In this document: in pieces, positions 18,479-26,708 of the stretch
How positions within the stretch are numbered: position 1 is the first letter of the stretch
Layout of the letters: each line of letters begins with the position of its first letter
Assembly (NCBI RefSeq): GCF_009649175.1
Contig: NZ_WJPO01000001.1
Location: 62,001 to 126,000, forward strand
Source of the DNA: Rhodovulum strictum
GTDB taxonomy: Bacteria > Pseudomonadota > Alphaproteobacteria > Rhodobacterales > Rhodobacteraceae
DNA length: 64,000 nt
Reading direction: 5' to 3'
Translations under genes and position numbers: made by a program
Notes under the pieces: generated by a model
The model's database searches: none
Told to the model about the DNA's origin: nothing
Seen by the model: only the letters and a program-made list of their open reading frames with translations

Positions 18479-19132
18479 ATGGCCCAGGCAGAGGATTTCG
18501 ACGCGCAGATCGAGGCGCTGGAGAAGACGCTGGGCGGCGCGCGGGGAACCGCGGCGGCGTTCGAGGGCGAACTGGTCCGGATGCGCGAGAGCATGACGCT
18601 GACCCACCGCGAGGTGGGCGGGCTGTCGCGGGCGATCGGGGGCGGGCTGAGGCGGGCGTTTGATGGGCTTGTTTTCGACGGGATGAAGCTGTCGGACGCG
18701 CTGAAAGGCGTCGCGAACTCATTCGTCAACGCCACCTATTCGGCCGCGATGAAGCCGGTCCAGAACCATTTCGGCGGGCTGATCGCGGGTGGGATCGAGG
18801 GTCTGGTGAACGCGGCGATGCCCTTTGCGAAGGGCGGGGCTTTTTCCCAGGGCAGGGTGATCCCCTTTGCGAATGGCGGGGTTGTCGACCGGGCCACGCA
18901 GTTTCCGATGCGCGGCGGCACGGGGCTGATGGGCGAGGCCGGACCAGAGGCGATCCTGCCGCTGTCGCGCGGGCCGGATGGCCGGTTGGGGGTCAGGACC
19001 GAGGGGGGCGGGCGGCCCGTCCAGATCGTGATGAACATCACCACGCCCGACGTACAGGGCTTTGCCCGCAGCCAGAGTCAGATCGCCGCCGAGATGAGCC
19101 GGTTGATCGCGCGCGGCCAGCGCAACCGATAA
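18479..19132 (+). CDS. GTA tape measure protein (gp11), short
   Basis: Sets tail length. It has 217 residues, far shorter than siphophage tape measures and matching the short GTA tail. The N-terminal part is a coiled-coil-like helix (DAQIEALEKTLGGARG, AAFEGELVRMRESM). The middle has ALKGVANSFVNATYSAAMKP, and glycine-rich segments with GGAFSQGRVIPFANGGVVDR follow. The C-terminus has GLMGEAGPEAILPLSRGPDG, the usual phage TMP signature. It lies between g10.1 and g12 with gaps of 3 and 15 bases. Confidence 0.92.
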   Translation: MAQAEDFDAQIEALEKTLGGARGTAAAFEGELVRMRESMTLTHREVGGLSRAIGGGLRRAFDGLVFDGMKLSDALKGVANSFVNATYSAAMKPVQNHFGGLIAGGIEGLVNAAMPFAKGGAFSQGRVIPFANGGVVDRATQFPMRGGTGLMGEAGPEAILPLSRGPDGRLGVRTEGGGRPVQIVMNITTPDVQGFARSQSQIAAEMSRLIARGQRNR

Positions 19133-19147
19133 TCCGGAGGAAGAGGC

Positions 19148-19792
19148 ATGGCATTTCACGAGGTCCGGTTCCCGGCCAATCTGAGCTTTGGCTCGTTTGG
19201 CGGACCCGAGCGGCGCACCGAGATCGTGACGCTCGCCAGCGGGTTCGAGGAGCGCAACACGCCCTGGGAACACGCGCGACGGCGCTATGATGCGGGTGCC
19301 GGGATGCGCTCGCTGGACGATGTCGAGGCGATGATCGCCTTCTTCGAGGCGCGGCGCGGCCAGCTTTGCGGCTTCCGCTGGAAGGACTGGTCCGATTTCA
19401 AGTCCTGCCCGCCGTCGCGTGATCCGGCCTTTGGCGATCAGCCGATCGGCAATGGCAATGGCAATGGCGATGGCGCGGCGACGGTGTTTCAACTGACCAA
19501 GACCTATGTCTCGGGCGCCCATTCCTATGTGCGCCCGATCACGAAGCCCGTTGCAGGAAGCGTCAGGATCGGGGTCGACGGGGTCGAACTGGTCGACGGC
19601 ATGGGGTTCACGGTCGACACCACGACGGGTTTGGTAAGCCTGGCTGTGGTGCCCGAACCCGGCGCGGCGGTGACTGCAGGGTTCGAGTTCGACGTGCCGG
19701 TGCGGTTCGACACCGACCGGATCCAGACTTCGGTGGCAAGCTTCAATGCGGGCGATGTGCCGTCGGTGCCGGTTGTGGAGGTGCGGGTCTGA
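19148..19792 (+). CDS. GTA distal tail protein (gp12, DUF2460)
   Basis: Base-plate ring connecting tube to hub. The DUF2460 signature is clear: FHEVRFPANLSFGSFGGPER at residues 3-22, SLDDVEAMIAFFEARRGQLC and GFRWKDWSDFKSC. It has 214 residues. A short hexamer repeat at 19451-19474 encodes Asn-Gly three times then Asp-Gly just before the usual GDG turn, a small local expansion. Its stop shares one base with the g13 start. Confidence 0.95.
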   Translation: MAFHEVRFPANLSFGSFGGPERRTEIVTLASGFEERNTPWEHARRRYDAGAGMRSLDDVEAMIAFFEARRGQLCGFRWKDWSDFKSCPPSRDPAFGDQPIGNGNGNGDGAATVFQLTKTYVSGAHSYVRPITKPVAGSVRIGVDGVELVDGMGFTVDTTTGLVSLAVVPEPGAAVTAGFEFDVPVRFDTDRIQTSVASFNAGDVPSVPVVEVRV

Positions 19793-20679
19793 TGGGAATT
19801 TCTGCGGAATTGCAGACACATCTGGCCAGTGGCGCAACGACCCTGGCCCGGTCCTGGGCGATCACGCGGCGCGACGGGGTGGTTCTGGGCTTTACCGACC
19901 ATGACCGGGATCTGGTCTTTGAGGGCATCACCTTTCGCGCCGATACCGGGATGAGCGCGCGCGCGCTATCGCAGTCCACCGGCTTGTCGGTGGACAACTC
20001 AGCCGCGCTGGGCGCGCTGAGTTCCGATGCGATCTCCGAGGGTGACATCGCGGCGGGGCGCTATGACGGGGCGGGGCTGTGCATCTGGCTGGTGAACTGG
20101 GCAGATGTGACGCAACGGCTGGTGTTGTTCATGGGCTCGCTGGGCGAGTTCTCGCATCTGGGGGGCGGTTTCGAGGTCGAGATCCGCGGTCAGGCCGAGG
20201 TGCTGAACCAACCCCAGGGCCGGGTCTATCAGACGCCCTGTCCCGCGGTTCTGGGCGATGCCGCTTGCGGGTTCGACACGACCCGGCCCGGCTATTCGGC
20301 CAATGTAACGGCGGCCGCGATCGAGGCACGGCGCATCTTCCGGATCGAGGGCCTTGGCGACTTCCTGCCGCGCTGGTTCGAACATGGCCGACTTGAGGTC
20401 TTGTCCGGACCCGCGATGGGGCTGTCCGGCGCGATAAAGGCCGACCGAGAGGCGGGCGGGGCCCGGATTGTCGAGCTGTGGTCCGAGATACGCGGCGCGG
20501 TTGGCCCCGGCGATGCCTTGCGGCTTGTCGCGGGATGCGATCGTTCAGCCGACACCTGCCGCTGGAAATTTAACAATTTCATCAATTTCCGCGGCTTCCC
20601 CCATATCCCCGGCGAGGACTGGCTGATGAGCTATCCGTCTCAATCCGGGCTCAATGACGGTGGGAGCCTGAGCCGATGA
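19792..20679 (+). CDS. GTA hub protein (gp13, DUF2163/BR0599 type)
   Basis: Central tail-tip protein that links the distal tail ring to the fibre-like gp15. The 295 residues start MGISAELQTHLASGATTLAR and include FTDHDRDLVFEGITFRADTG. The C-terminal domain ends with FINFRGFPHIPGEDW. Four cysteines, Cys150, Cys159, Cys249 and Cys256, have the spacing expected for a metal or iron-sulfur site of the kind known in lambda gpL and, as I recall, in the GTA hub. A fifth, Cys97, lies apart. It overlaps g12 by one base and g14 by four. Confidence 0.92.
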   Translation: MGISAELQTHLASGATTLARSWAITRRDGVVLGFTDHDRDLVFEGITFRADTGMSARALSQSTGLSVDNSAALGALSSDAISEGDIAAGRYDGAGLCIWLVNWADVTQRLVLFMGSLGEFSHLGGGFEVEIRGQAEVLNQPQGRVYQTPCPAVLGDAACGFDTTRPGYSANVTAAAIEARRIFRIEGLGDFLPRWFEHGRLEVLSGPAMGLSGAIKADREAGGARIVELWSEIRGAVGPGDALRLVAGCDRSADTCRWKFNNFINFRGFPHIPGEDWLMSYPSQSGLNDGGSLSR

Positions 20680-21119
20680 GCGCAATCGCGGAGCGGGCCG
20701 CTGCCGAGGCGCGGCGCTGGATCGGCACGCCATACCGTCACCAAGCATCGACGCCGGGGGCGGGGGCGGATTGCCTGGGGCTGTTGCGCGGGGTCTGGCG
20801 CGAACTTTATGGCACCGAACCCGAGGACATCCCGCCCTATACGCCGGACTGGTCCGAACCGCAGGGCGAGGAAACGCTTTGGGCGGCGGCGCAGCGGCAT
20901 CTGATCGCAAAGCCGCTTTCGGACGAGGCCGTGGGCGACGTGATCCTGTTCCGGCTGCGCGAGGCGGGCGTTGCCAAGCATGTCGGCATTCAGGGGGCGA
21001 CCGGCGCGCAGGCGTCGTTCATCCATGCCTACCACGGCCATGGGGTGGTCGAGAGCCCGCTTTCTTCTCCCTGGGCGCGACGGATCGTGGCGCGGTTCGA
21101 GTTTCCCGAAAGGACATAG
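20676..21119 (+). CDS. GTA cell-wall peptidase (gp14, NlpC/P60)
   Basis: Tail-tip peptidase that should open peptidoglycan during DNA delivery. It has 147 residues. The catalytic cysteine is Cys33 in GAGADCLGLLRGVW, and His102 in VAKHVGIQG is the expected partner. A second histidine cluster IHAYHGHGVVESPL follows at 117-129. The start lies in an ATGA overlap with g13, and gp15 follows after three bases, so hub, peptidase and fibre are coupled. Confidence 0.95.
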   Translation: MSAIAERAAAEARRWIGTPYRHQASTPGAGADCLGLLRGVWRELYGTEPEDIPPYTPDWSEPQGEETLWAAAQRHLIAKPLSDEAVGDVILFRLREAGVAKHVGIQGATGAQASFIHAYHGHGVVESPLSSPWARRIVARFEFPERT

Positions 21120-21122
21120 AGC

Positions 21123-24100
21123 ATGGCGACAATCGTTCTGTCCGCGGCCGGTGCGGCTGCGGGCTCGGCTTTGGGCGGCTCTGTGCTGGGGCTGTCGAGC
21201 GCGGTGATCGGCCGCGCCGTCGGTGCCACCATCGGCCGGGTGATCGACCAGCAACTGCTCGGCACCGGCTCGCAGGCGATCGAGACCGGCCGGGTCGAGC
21301 GTTTCCGCCTGACCGGTGCCAGCGAGGGAGCGCCTGTCACCCGGCTTTGGGGCCGCTCACGCCTTTCGGGGCAGGTGATATGGGCCTCGCGCTTCAAGGA
21401 GCATGTGCGCAAGTCGGGCGGCGGCAAGGGTGCGCCCTCGCAGCCGAAGGTTCGCGAATACAGCTATTCCGTCAGCTTGGCGATTGCACTGTGCGAGGGC
21501 GGGATCGCGCGCGTTGGCCGGATCTGGGCTGACGGCGCCGAGATTGCCCCCGACGAGATCAACCTGCGCGTCTACCCGGGCAGCGAGGATCAGTTGCCCG
21601 ACCCGCTGATCGAGGCGGTCGAGGGCATGGGCAGGGCACCGGCCTATCGCGGCATCGCCTATGTCGTGATCGAGGATCTCGATCTGGGCCGGTTCGGCAA
21701 TAGGGTGCCGCAATTCTCGTTCGAGGTCGTGCGCGCGGCCGCCGGCGAGGTCGAGGATCTGGCCCATCTGGTTCAGGGCGTGGCGCTGATCCCCGGCACC
21801 GGCGAATACGCGCTTGCGACCACGCCGGTCCGTTTCGAGGATGCACCGGGCGTTTCGCGCTCTGCCAATGTCAACACGCCTGGCGGCAAGACCGACCTTG
21901 CGGTGTCGCTTGATACTCTGGTCGGAGAGCTTCCGCGCGTCAGCTCGGTCGTTCTGGTCGTCAGCTGGTTCTCGGGCGATCTTCGCGCGGGGATGGCCGA
22001 CATCCGGCCCGGGGTCGAACAGAACGAAGTTGACGGCAAGCCGATGCGCTGGCGCGTGGCGGGGCTGTCGCGGGCTCAGGCGCCGGTGATCCCGCGCATT
22101 GACGGCCGCGCGATCTATGGCGGCACGCCATCGGATCAAAGCGTGATCGAATCCATTCGCGCGCTGGCCGTCGCCGGGCAGGAGGCGGTGTTCTACCCGT
22201 TCATTCTGATGGATCAGTTGGCGGGAAATGCGCTGACCGATCCCTATTCGGGCAAGGCTGGTCAGCCGCATCTGCCCTGGCGGGGCCGGATCACGCTGTC
22301 TTACGCGCCGGGCCATCCCCTGTCGCCGGACGGCACCCACGAGGCCGCCGCCGAGGTGGCCGAGTTCTTCGGCACGGCCCGGCCCCAGGATTTCGCGTTT
22401 GACGGCCAGACTGTCCGCTATAACGGGTCCGATGGCTGGAGCTATCGCCGCTTCATCCTGCATTATGCCCATCTTTGCGCTGCCGCGGGCGGCGTCGGAG
22501 CCTTCTGCATCGGGTCAGAAATGCGCGGGCTGACCACGATCCGCGGCCCCGGCAACAGCTTTCCCGCGGTCGAGGCGCTGTGCGCACTGGCCGCCGATGT
22601 CCGCGCTGCGCTGCCCGCCGCGAAGATCAGCTATGCCGCCGACTGGAGCGAGTATTTGGGCTATCAACCGGCCCATCAGCCGTGCGATCGGTTCTTTCAT
22701 CTCGATCCGCTCTGGGCCGATCCGAATATCGACTTCATCGGCATCGACAACTACATGCCCCTGTCGGACTGGCGTGAGGGCGAGGAGCATGCCGACGCCC
22801 ATTGGGGCGCGATCCACTCCCTCGACTATCTGAAATCCAATGTAGAGGGCGGCGAGGGATACGAGTGGTACTATCCCAGTGCCGAGGCCCGTGATGGCCA
22901 GAACCGTGTGCCGATCACCGACGGCGCCGAGACGATGGACTACGGAACGCCGGTGCGGAGCTTTGCCCAGAGTTCCAGCATTTCCGACACCGCTTTCGGA
23001 GGTGCGGCTGTCCGCTCGGCGGATGCCGGTTTCACGGTCCGGGTGACGCTTCCCTCCTCTCCGGTCGATGCCGTCCTCTTCGAAAAGGGCGCCTGGTCTA
23101 TCGGGATGCTGGTCTGCGTGCGCGATGATGGAACCGTCCTGCGCTACCGTGCGGGGGCCGGGGACGCAGTCTCGGAATCCAACGACGATACCGCATTGCT
23201 CGATATCCCGGTAACAAGCCTGCCTTTCGACGGCGAGGAACATCTGCTCGCCTGGGATGTCACGGTCGCCACGGGGACGATCCGTCTTTGGTGCGACGGG
23301 GTGCTGATGGGCGTCGCTTCGACCACAAATGGCAGACCCTTTACGCAATGGGCAGGCTCCAGCACGGGCTTTTTCGGCGGCGCATCCGGTGTCGCCACGA
23401 ACATGACGGGCGAACCGACGGTCGGCTGGCCGGTGCCTTGCCCGAACCCGTTGCACTATCATGCCGCCGCCTTCGGAACCGGCATGGGGACGCAAGAGCC
23501 CTGGATCTGGCGCTACAAGGACATCCGCAACTGGTGGGACAATCCGCATCACGAGCGCATCGGCGGCGTGCGCAGGGCGATGCCGACGCCTTGGGTGCCG
23601 CGCTCGAAGCCGGTCTGGTTCACCGAATTCGGCTGTGCTGCCGTCGACAAGGGCACCAATGCCCCGAACCTGTTCGTCGATCCGAAATCCTCTGAGAACG
23701 CCCTGCCGCCCTATTCGACAGGTGCGCGTGACGACCTGATCCAGCACCAGTATCTGCGCGCTGTGCTGAGCTACTGGTCCGACCCGGCGAAGAACCCGGT
23801 GTCGGATGTCTATGGCGGGCCGATGATCGACCTGTCCCGCGCCCATGTCTGGGCCTGGGACGCGCGTCCCTTCCCGCAATTCCCGGGCAACCGTGATCTC
23901 TGGGCCGATGGTGACAATTATGCCCGCGGCCATTGGCTGAACGGGCGTGCCTCGGCGCAGGCGCTGGATGCCGTCGTGGCCGAGATCTGCGCGGCATCGG
24001 GTGCGCAGGCGCCGGATGTCGAACGGCTTTACGGCCTTGTGCGCGGCTTTGCTGTGACTGGCACCGAGGGCGCCCGCAGCGTCTTGCAGCCCCTGATGCT

Positions 24101-25580
24101 CGCCTATGGCGCAGAGGCGGCGGAACGCGAGGGGCAGCTTGTCTTCTTCAACCGCGACGGGCGGCACAAGCGGGTCATCGAGCCGGGCACCTGCGCCATG
24201 ACCGACCGTTCGCCGGGCGATATCGAGCATCTTAGAAGCCCCGAGGCCGAAACCGCTGGCCGGGTGCGGCTGTCCTTCATCGAATCCGATGGTTGCTACG
24301 AGACCCGCGCCGCCGAGGCGATCCTGCCCGACGAGTGCAGCCGCACGGTCGCGTCAAGCGAACTGGCGCTGGTGCTGACCGGCGGCGAGGGGCAGGCGGT
24401 GGTCGAACGCTGGCTTGCCGAAGCCCGCGTCGCCCGCGACCGCGCGCGCTTTGCGCTGCCACCTTCGATGATGGGGCTGGGGCCGGGCGATGTGCTGCGC
24501 CTGCCCGGGGGTGATTTCCGCATCGACCGGGTGGATCTGTCGGGCGCGCGCGAGATCGAGGCCGTCCGGGTCGAGCGCGGCGTCTACCCGCCGCCCAACC
24601 GCGACGAGTCGCCGGTGCGTCAGGCGACCTTCGTGCCGCCGATGCCGGTGCATCCGCAATTCCTGGACCTGCCGATCCTGACCGGGGAAGAGGTTCCGCA
24701 TGCGCCCCATCTGGCGGTGGCAGCCACGCCCTGGCCCGGCACCGTCGCGGTTTATGGTGCCGTCAGCGACGCGGGTTACGAGCTGAATGCCATGATCGGC
24801 CAGCCCGCAATCGTCGGGGTCACCGAAAGCCCGCTTGCCGCCGCCGCGCCCTCGCGCTGGGATCGGGGGGGAGCGCTTCGGGTTCGTCTGTCGTCGGGCG
24901 CGCTGTCGTCTGTGGGCATGGCCGAGTTGCTGGCCGGGGCGAATGCCGCGGCAATCGGCGATGGCAGCACCGGCAATTGGGAGGTCTTCCAGTTCGCGCA
25001 AGCCGAGCTTGTGGCGCCCCTGACCTATGATCTGCGTCTCAGGCTTCGCGGGCAGGCGGGTACAGACGGGGTGATGCCGACGCTGTGGCCCACGGGCAGC
25101 CGCTTCGTTCTGCTGGATGGTGCGCCGACGCAGGTTTCGATGCCGCTTTCGGCGCGCGGGCTGGATCGCCATTACCGGATCGGCCCCGTGACGCGGCCGC
25201 TGGACGATGCCTCGTTCATCCATCTTGTCGCCGCCTTCGACGGGATCGGTCTCAGACCCTATGCCCCTTGCCAACTGACCGCCCGGCCGGACGGGCAGGG
25301 CGGTCTTGCCATCGGCTGGGTCCGGCGGACGCGGATCGACGGGGACAACTGGGCCTCGGTCGAGGTGCCGCTGGGCGAGACGCGCGAAGCCTATCATCTG
25401 CGGGTGATCGGGGCGGGTGGGACGGTGCTGCGCGAGGGCACGACCCAGATCCCGGCCTGGACCTACACCGCCCAGATGCGCGCCGCAGATGCCGGGGCGC
25501 AGCCCGTCGCCATCGAGGTGGCGCAACTGTCCGACCAGTTCGGACCCGGACCTTATCAAAGGATCATGATCCATGAGTGA
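21123..25580 (+). CDS. GTA gp15 'megatron' tail-fibre-like protein with TIM-barrel domain
   Basis: Large tail-tip protein thought to contact the recipient cell and guide DNA through the envelope. It has 1485 residues. An N-terminal hydrophobic glycine-rich segment (residues 1-45) is followed by a tail-protein core with SGQVIWASRFKEHVRKSGGG. A glycoside-hydrolase-like TIM barrel (about 330-880) has ISYAADWSEYLGYQPAHQPC, DFIGIDNYMPLSDW and SKPVWFTEFGCAAVDKGTN. A C-terminal part follows with phage tail-protein and beta-sandwich features. It is about 190 residues longer than I expect for this family. The excess lies at residues 603-791, a lectin-like block placed between ITDGA and EPWIWRYKDIRNWW, segments that are adjacent in the family as I know it. 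Confidence 0.94.
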   Translation: MATIVLSAAGAAAGSALGGSVLGLSSAVIGRAVGATIGRVIDQQLLGTGSQAIETGRVERFRLTGASEGAPVTRLWGRSRLSGQVIWASRFKEHVRKSGGGKGAPSQPKVREYSYSVSLAIALCEGGIARVGRIWADGAEIAPDEINLRVYPGSEDQLPDPLIEAVEGMGRAPAYRGIAYVVIEDLDLGRFGNRVPQFSFEVVRAAAGEVEDLAHLVQGVALIPGTGEYALATTPVRFEDAPGVSRSANVNTPGGKTDLAVSLDTLVGELPRVSSVVLVVSWFSGDLRAGMADIRPGVEQNEVDGKPMRWRVAGLSRAQAPVIPRIDGRAIYGGTPSDQSVIESIRALAVAGQEAVFYPFILMDQLAGNALTDPYSGKAGQPHLPWRGRITLSYAPGHPLSPDGTHEAAAEVAEFFGTARPQDFAFDGQTVRYNGSDGWSYRRFILHYAHLCAAAGGVGAFCIGSEMRGLTTIRGPGNSFPAVEALCALAADVRAALPAAKISYAADWSEYLGYQPAHQPCDRFFHLDPLWADPNIDFIGIDNYMPLSDWREGEEHADAHWGAIHSLDYLKSNVEGGEGYEWYYPSAEARDGQNRVPITDGAETMDYGTPVRSFAQSSSISDTAFGGAAVRSADAGFTVRVTLPSSPVDAVLFEKGAWSIGMLVCVRDDGTVLRYRAGAGDAVSESNDDTALLDIPVTSLPFDGEEHLLAWDVTVATGTIRLWCDGVLMGVASTTNGRPFTQWAGSSTGFFGGASGVATNMTGEPTVGWPVPCPNPLHYHAAAFGTGMGTQEPWIWRYKDIRNWWDNPHHERIGGVRRAMPTPWVPRSKPVWFTEFGCAAVDKGTNAPNLFVDPKSSENALPPYSTGARDDLIQHQYLRAVLSYWSDPAKNPVSDVYGGPMIDLSRAHVWAWDARPFPQFPGNRDLWADGDNYARGHWLNGRASAQALDAVVAEICAASGAQAPDVERLYGLVRGFAVTGTEGARSVLQPLMLAYGAEAAEREGQLVFFNRDGRHKRVIEPGTCAMTDRSPGDIEHLRSPEAETAGRVRLSFIESDGCYETRAAEAILPDECSRTVASSELALVLTGGEGQAVVERWLAEARVARDRARFALPPSMMGLGPGDVLRLPGGDFRIDRVDLSGAREIEAVRVERGVYPPPNRDESPVRQATFVPPMPVHPQFLDLPILTGEEVPHAPHLAVAATPWPGTVAVYGAVSDAGYELNAMIGQPAIVGVTESPLAAAAPSRWDRGGALRVRLSSGALSSVGMAELLAGANAAAIGDGSTGNWEVFQFAQAELVAPLTYDLRLRLRGQAGTDGVMPTLWPTGSRFVLLDGAPTQVSMPLSARGLDRHYRIGPVTRPLDDASFIHLVAAFDGIGLRPYAPCQLTARPDGQGGLAIGWVRRTRIDGDNWASVEVPLGETREAYHLRVIGAGGTVLREGTTQIPAWTYTAQMRAADAGAQPVAIEVAQLSDQFGPGPYQRIMIHE
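22929..23495 (+). other. Lectin-like (LamG/ConA type) insertion within gp15
   Basis: This 567-base in-frame block (gp15 residues 603-791) has the alternating strand pattern of concanavalin A-like lectin domains. It includes FTVRVTLPSSPVDAVLFEKG, DDGTVLRYRAGAGDA, and the characteristic strand-turn HLLAWDVTVATGTIRLWCDG followed by VLMGVAST. Its codons look less G/C-biased than the flanks, although I have not computed this. Boundaries are estimated from the break in the TIM-barrel sequence. It could bind recipient surface polysaccharide. Confidence 0.65.
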
Positions 25581-26292
25581 GACCGCAAACCTGTCCCTGC
25601 CGCTGATGCAGGCCGCGCAGGCCCAGAAGCATGTCACCCTGAACGAGGCGCTGGTCCGGCTGGATGCACTGGTGCAGTTGCGCCTGCAAAGCACCAGTCT
25701 CAGTGCCCCGCCCGTCACCGCACTTGATGGGCAGGTCTGGGCCGTCGCAGCAGACGCCGCCGGTCTTTGGGCCGGGCAGGCCGGGCGCATCGCGATCGCC
25801 GACAATGGCGGCTGGGTCTTCGTGGTGCCGCGCGCGGGCTGGCGGGCCTGGGCCGTCGATACGGGCACCGATATGCGCCATGACGGGACCGGCTGGCTGC
25901 CGGTTGCGACCTCCGGGGCGGTGTCGCCGACCGGCGCGGCCTTTGAAACCCGGGTTGTCGTGTTCGATCACGTCGTCGTGGCGGGCGGAGCCCAGGCCAC
26001 GACCCAGGTGATCCCCTCTCATGCGACGGTCTTTGCGGTTACCGCGCGGGTGATCGAGCCGATCACGGGCACGCTGGTCAAATGGAGCCTTGGCACCGAG
26101 GGGGCGGTCGACCGGTTCGGCCGCGATCTCGGGATCGGGCTCAATTCCTATGCCAGGGGCGTTCTCGGCTGGCCCATGACCTATTATGCGCCCGCGCCGC
26201 TGGTCCTGTCGCCCGAGGGCGGGGTGTTCGCGGGCGGCAAGGTGCGTTTCGCACTGCATTATGCCGAATTCGGCTTGCCGGCCGCGGTCTGA
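25573..26292 (+). CDS. DUF2793 protein, putative GTA fibre or spike
   Basis: A 239-residue protein that begins eight bases before the gp15 stop. The N-terminus MSETANLSLPLMQAAQAQKH and then VTLNEALVRLDALVQL is the DUF2793 signature. The middle part, WAVAADAAGLWAGQAGRIAI, is the usual small beta domain. The C-terminal ~90 residues (FDHVVVAGGAQATTQVIPSH to YAEFGLPAAV) form a receptor-binding-like beta region. DUF2793 proteins are linked to GTA tail fibres in R. capsulatus, where I recall the gene being at another locus. Here it sits in the main cluster. Confidence 0.85.
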   Translation: MSETANLSLPLMQAAQAQKHVTLNEALVRLDALVQLRLQSTSLSAPPVTALDGQVWAVAADAAGLWAGQAGRIAIADNGGWVFVVPRAGWRAWAVDTGTDMRHDGTGWLPVATSGAVSPTGAAFETRVVVFDHVVVAGGAQATTQVIPSHATVFAVTARVIEPITGTLVKWSLGTEGAVDRFGRDLGIGLNSYARGVLGWPMTYYAPAPLVLSPEGGVFAGGKVRFALHYAEFGLPAAV

Positions 26293-26296
26293 GCCG

Positions 26297-26605
26297 ATGC
26301 GCCCGGTTCTTCCCGGCGACGCGGTGGCGGCCGCGCGCGCCCTCTACGCGCGGCCATCGACCGAGCGTCAAGCCGCCATGTCGCTGATGCTGGTGCATGC
26401 CGAGGCGGCGGATGCTTATCGCAAGCGCTTCGGCCGCGCGCATCCGGTCTGGGGCAACGGCTCGCTCATGGCCCTTGCCCAGCGCGAAGCCCTGCCGCCC
26501 GAACCGTCGCTGGATGACCCCGACTATTGCCGCTGTCTGGCGATCGTCTTCGGCACCCTCGCAGACCGCCGCGATGTCAGGGCAACGCCCGGAAATCATC
26601 CCTGA
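26297..26605 (+). CDS. Conserved-context hypothetical protein at the end of the GTA cluster
   Basis: A 102-residue product starting MRPVLPGDAVAAARALYARP four bases after the DUF2793 gene. It has a helical, arginine- and alanine-rich sequence with SLMLVHAEAADAYRKRFGRA and HPVWGNGSLMALAQREALPP. I believe small proteins of this type are found between GTA clusters and cysE in other Rhodobacterales, but I know of no function. The tight spacing suggests it is part of the GTA transcript. Confidence 0.7.
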   Translation: MRPVLPGDAVAAARALYARPSTERQAAMSLMLVHAEAADAYRKRFGRAHPVWGNGSLMALAQREALPPEPSLDDPDYCRCLAIVFGTLADRRDVRATPGNHP

Positions 26606-26655
26606 GCGCGCCGTTGCGCAGTTCCGAACCCCGCGCCCGGCCGCATGTCTCGACT

Positions 26656-26683
26656 TTGTTTTCCCGATCCGGCTGTGTAGAAT
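26656..26683 (+). promoter_or_regulatory. Promoter of cysE
   Basis: -35 TTGTTT (26656-26661), a 16-base spacer, and -10 TAGAAT (26678-26683). It lies 26 bases before the cysE ATG, in the gap after the last GTA-cluster gene, so cysE can be expressed independently of the GTA. Confidence 0.6.
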
Positions 26684-26708
26684 GGCCCCTCAAGGGAAGG
26701 GAACGCAC

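Noticed and set aside
19451-19474. Hexamer repeat (AATGGC three times, then GATGGC) in gp12.
   Set aside because: It is short, stays in frame and encodes a flexible Asn-Gly loop. It is not enough for a repeat-based switch.
11048-26605. Possibility that the phage-like cluster is an ordinary prophage.
   Set aside because: There is no integrase, repressor, replication or lysis gene. Gene order g1-g15, the short tape measure and the mltG and cysE flanks match RcGTA-type clusters.
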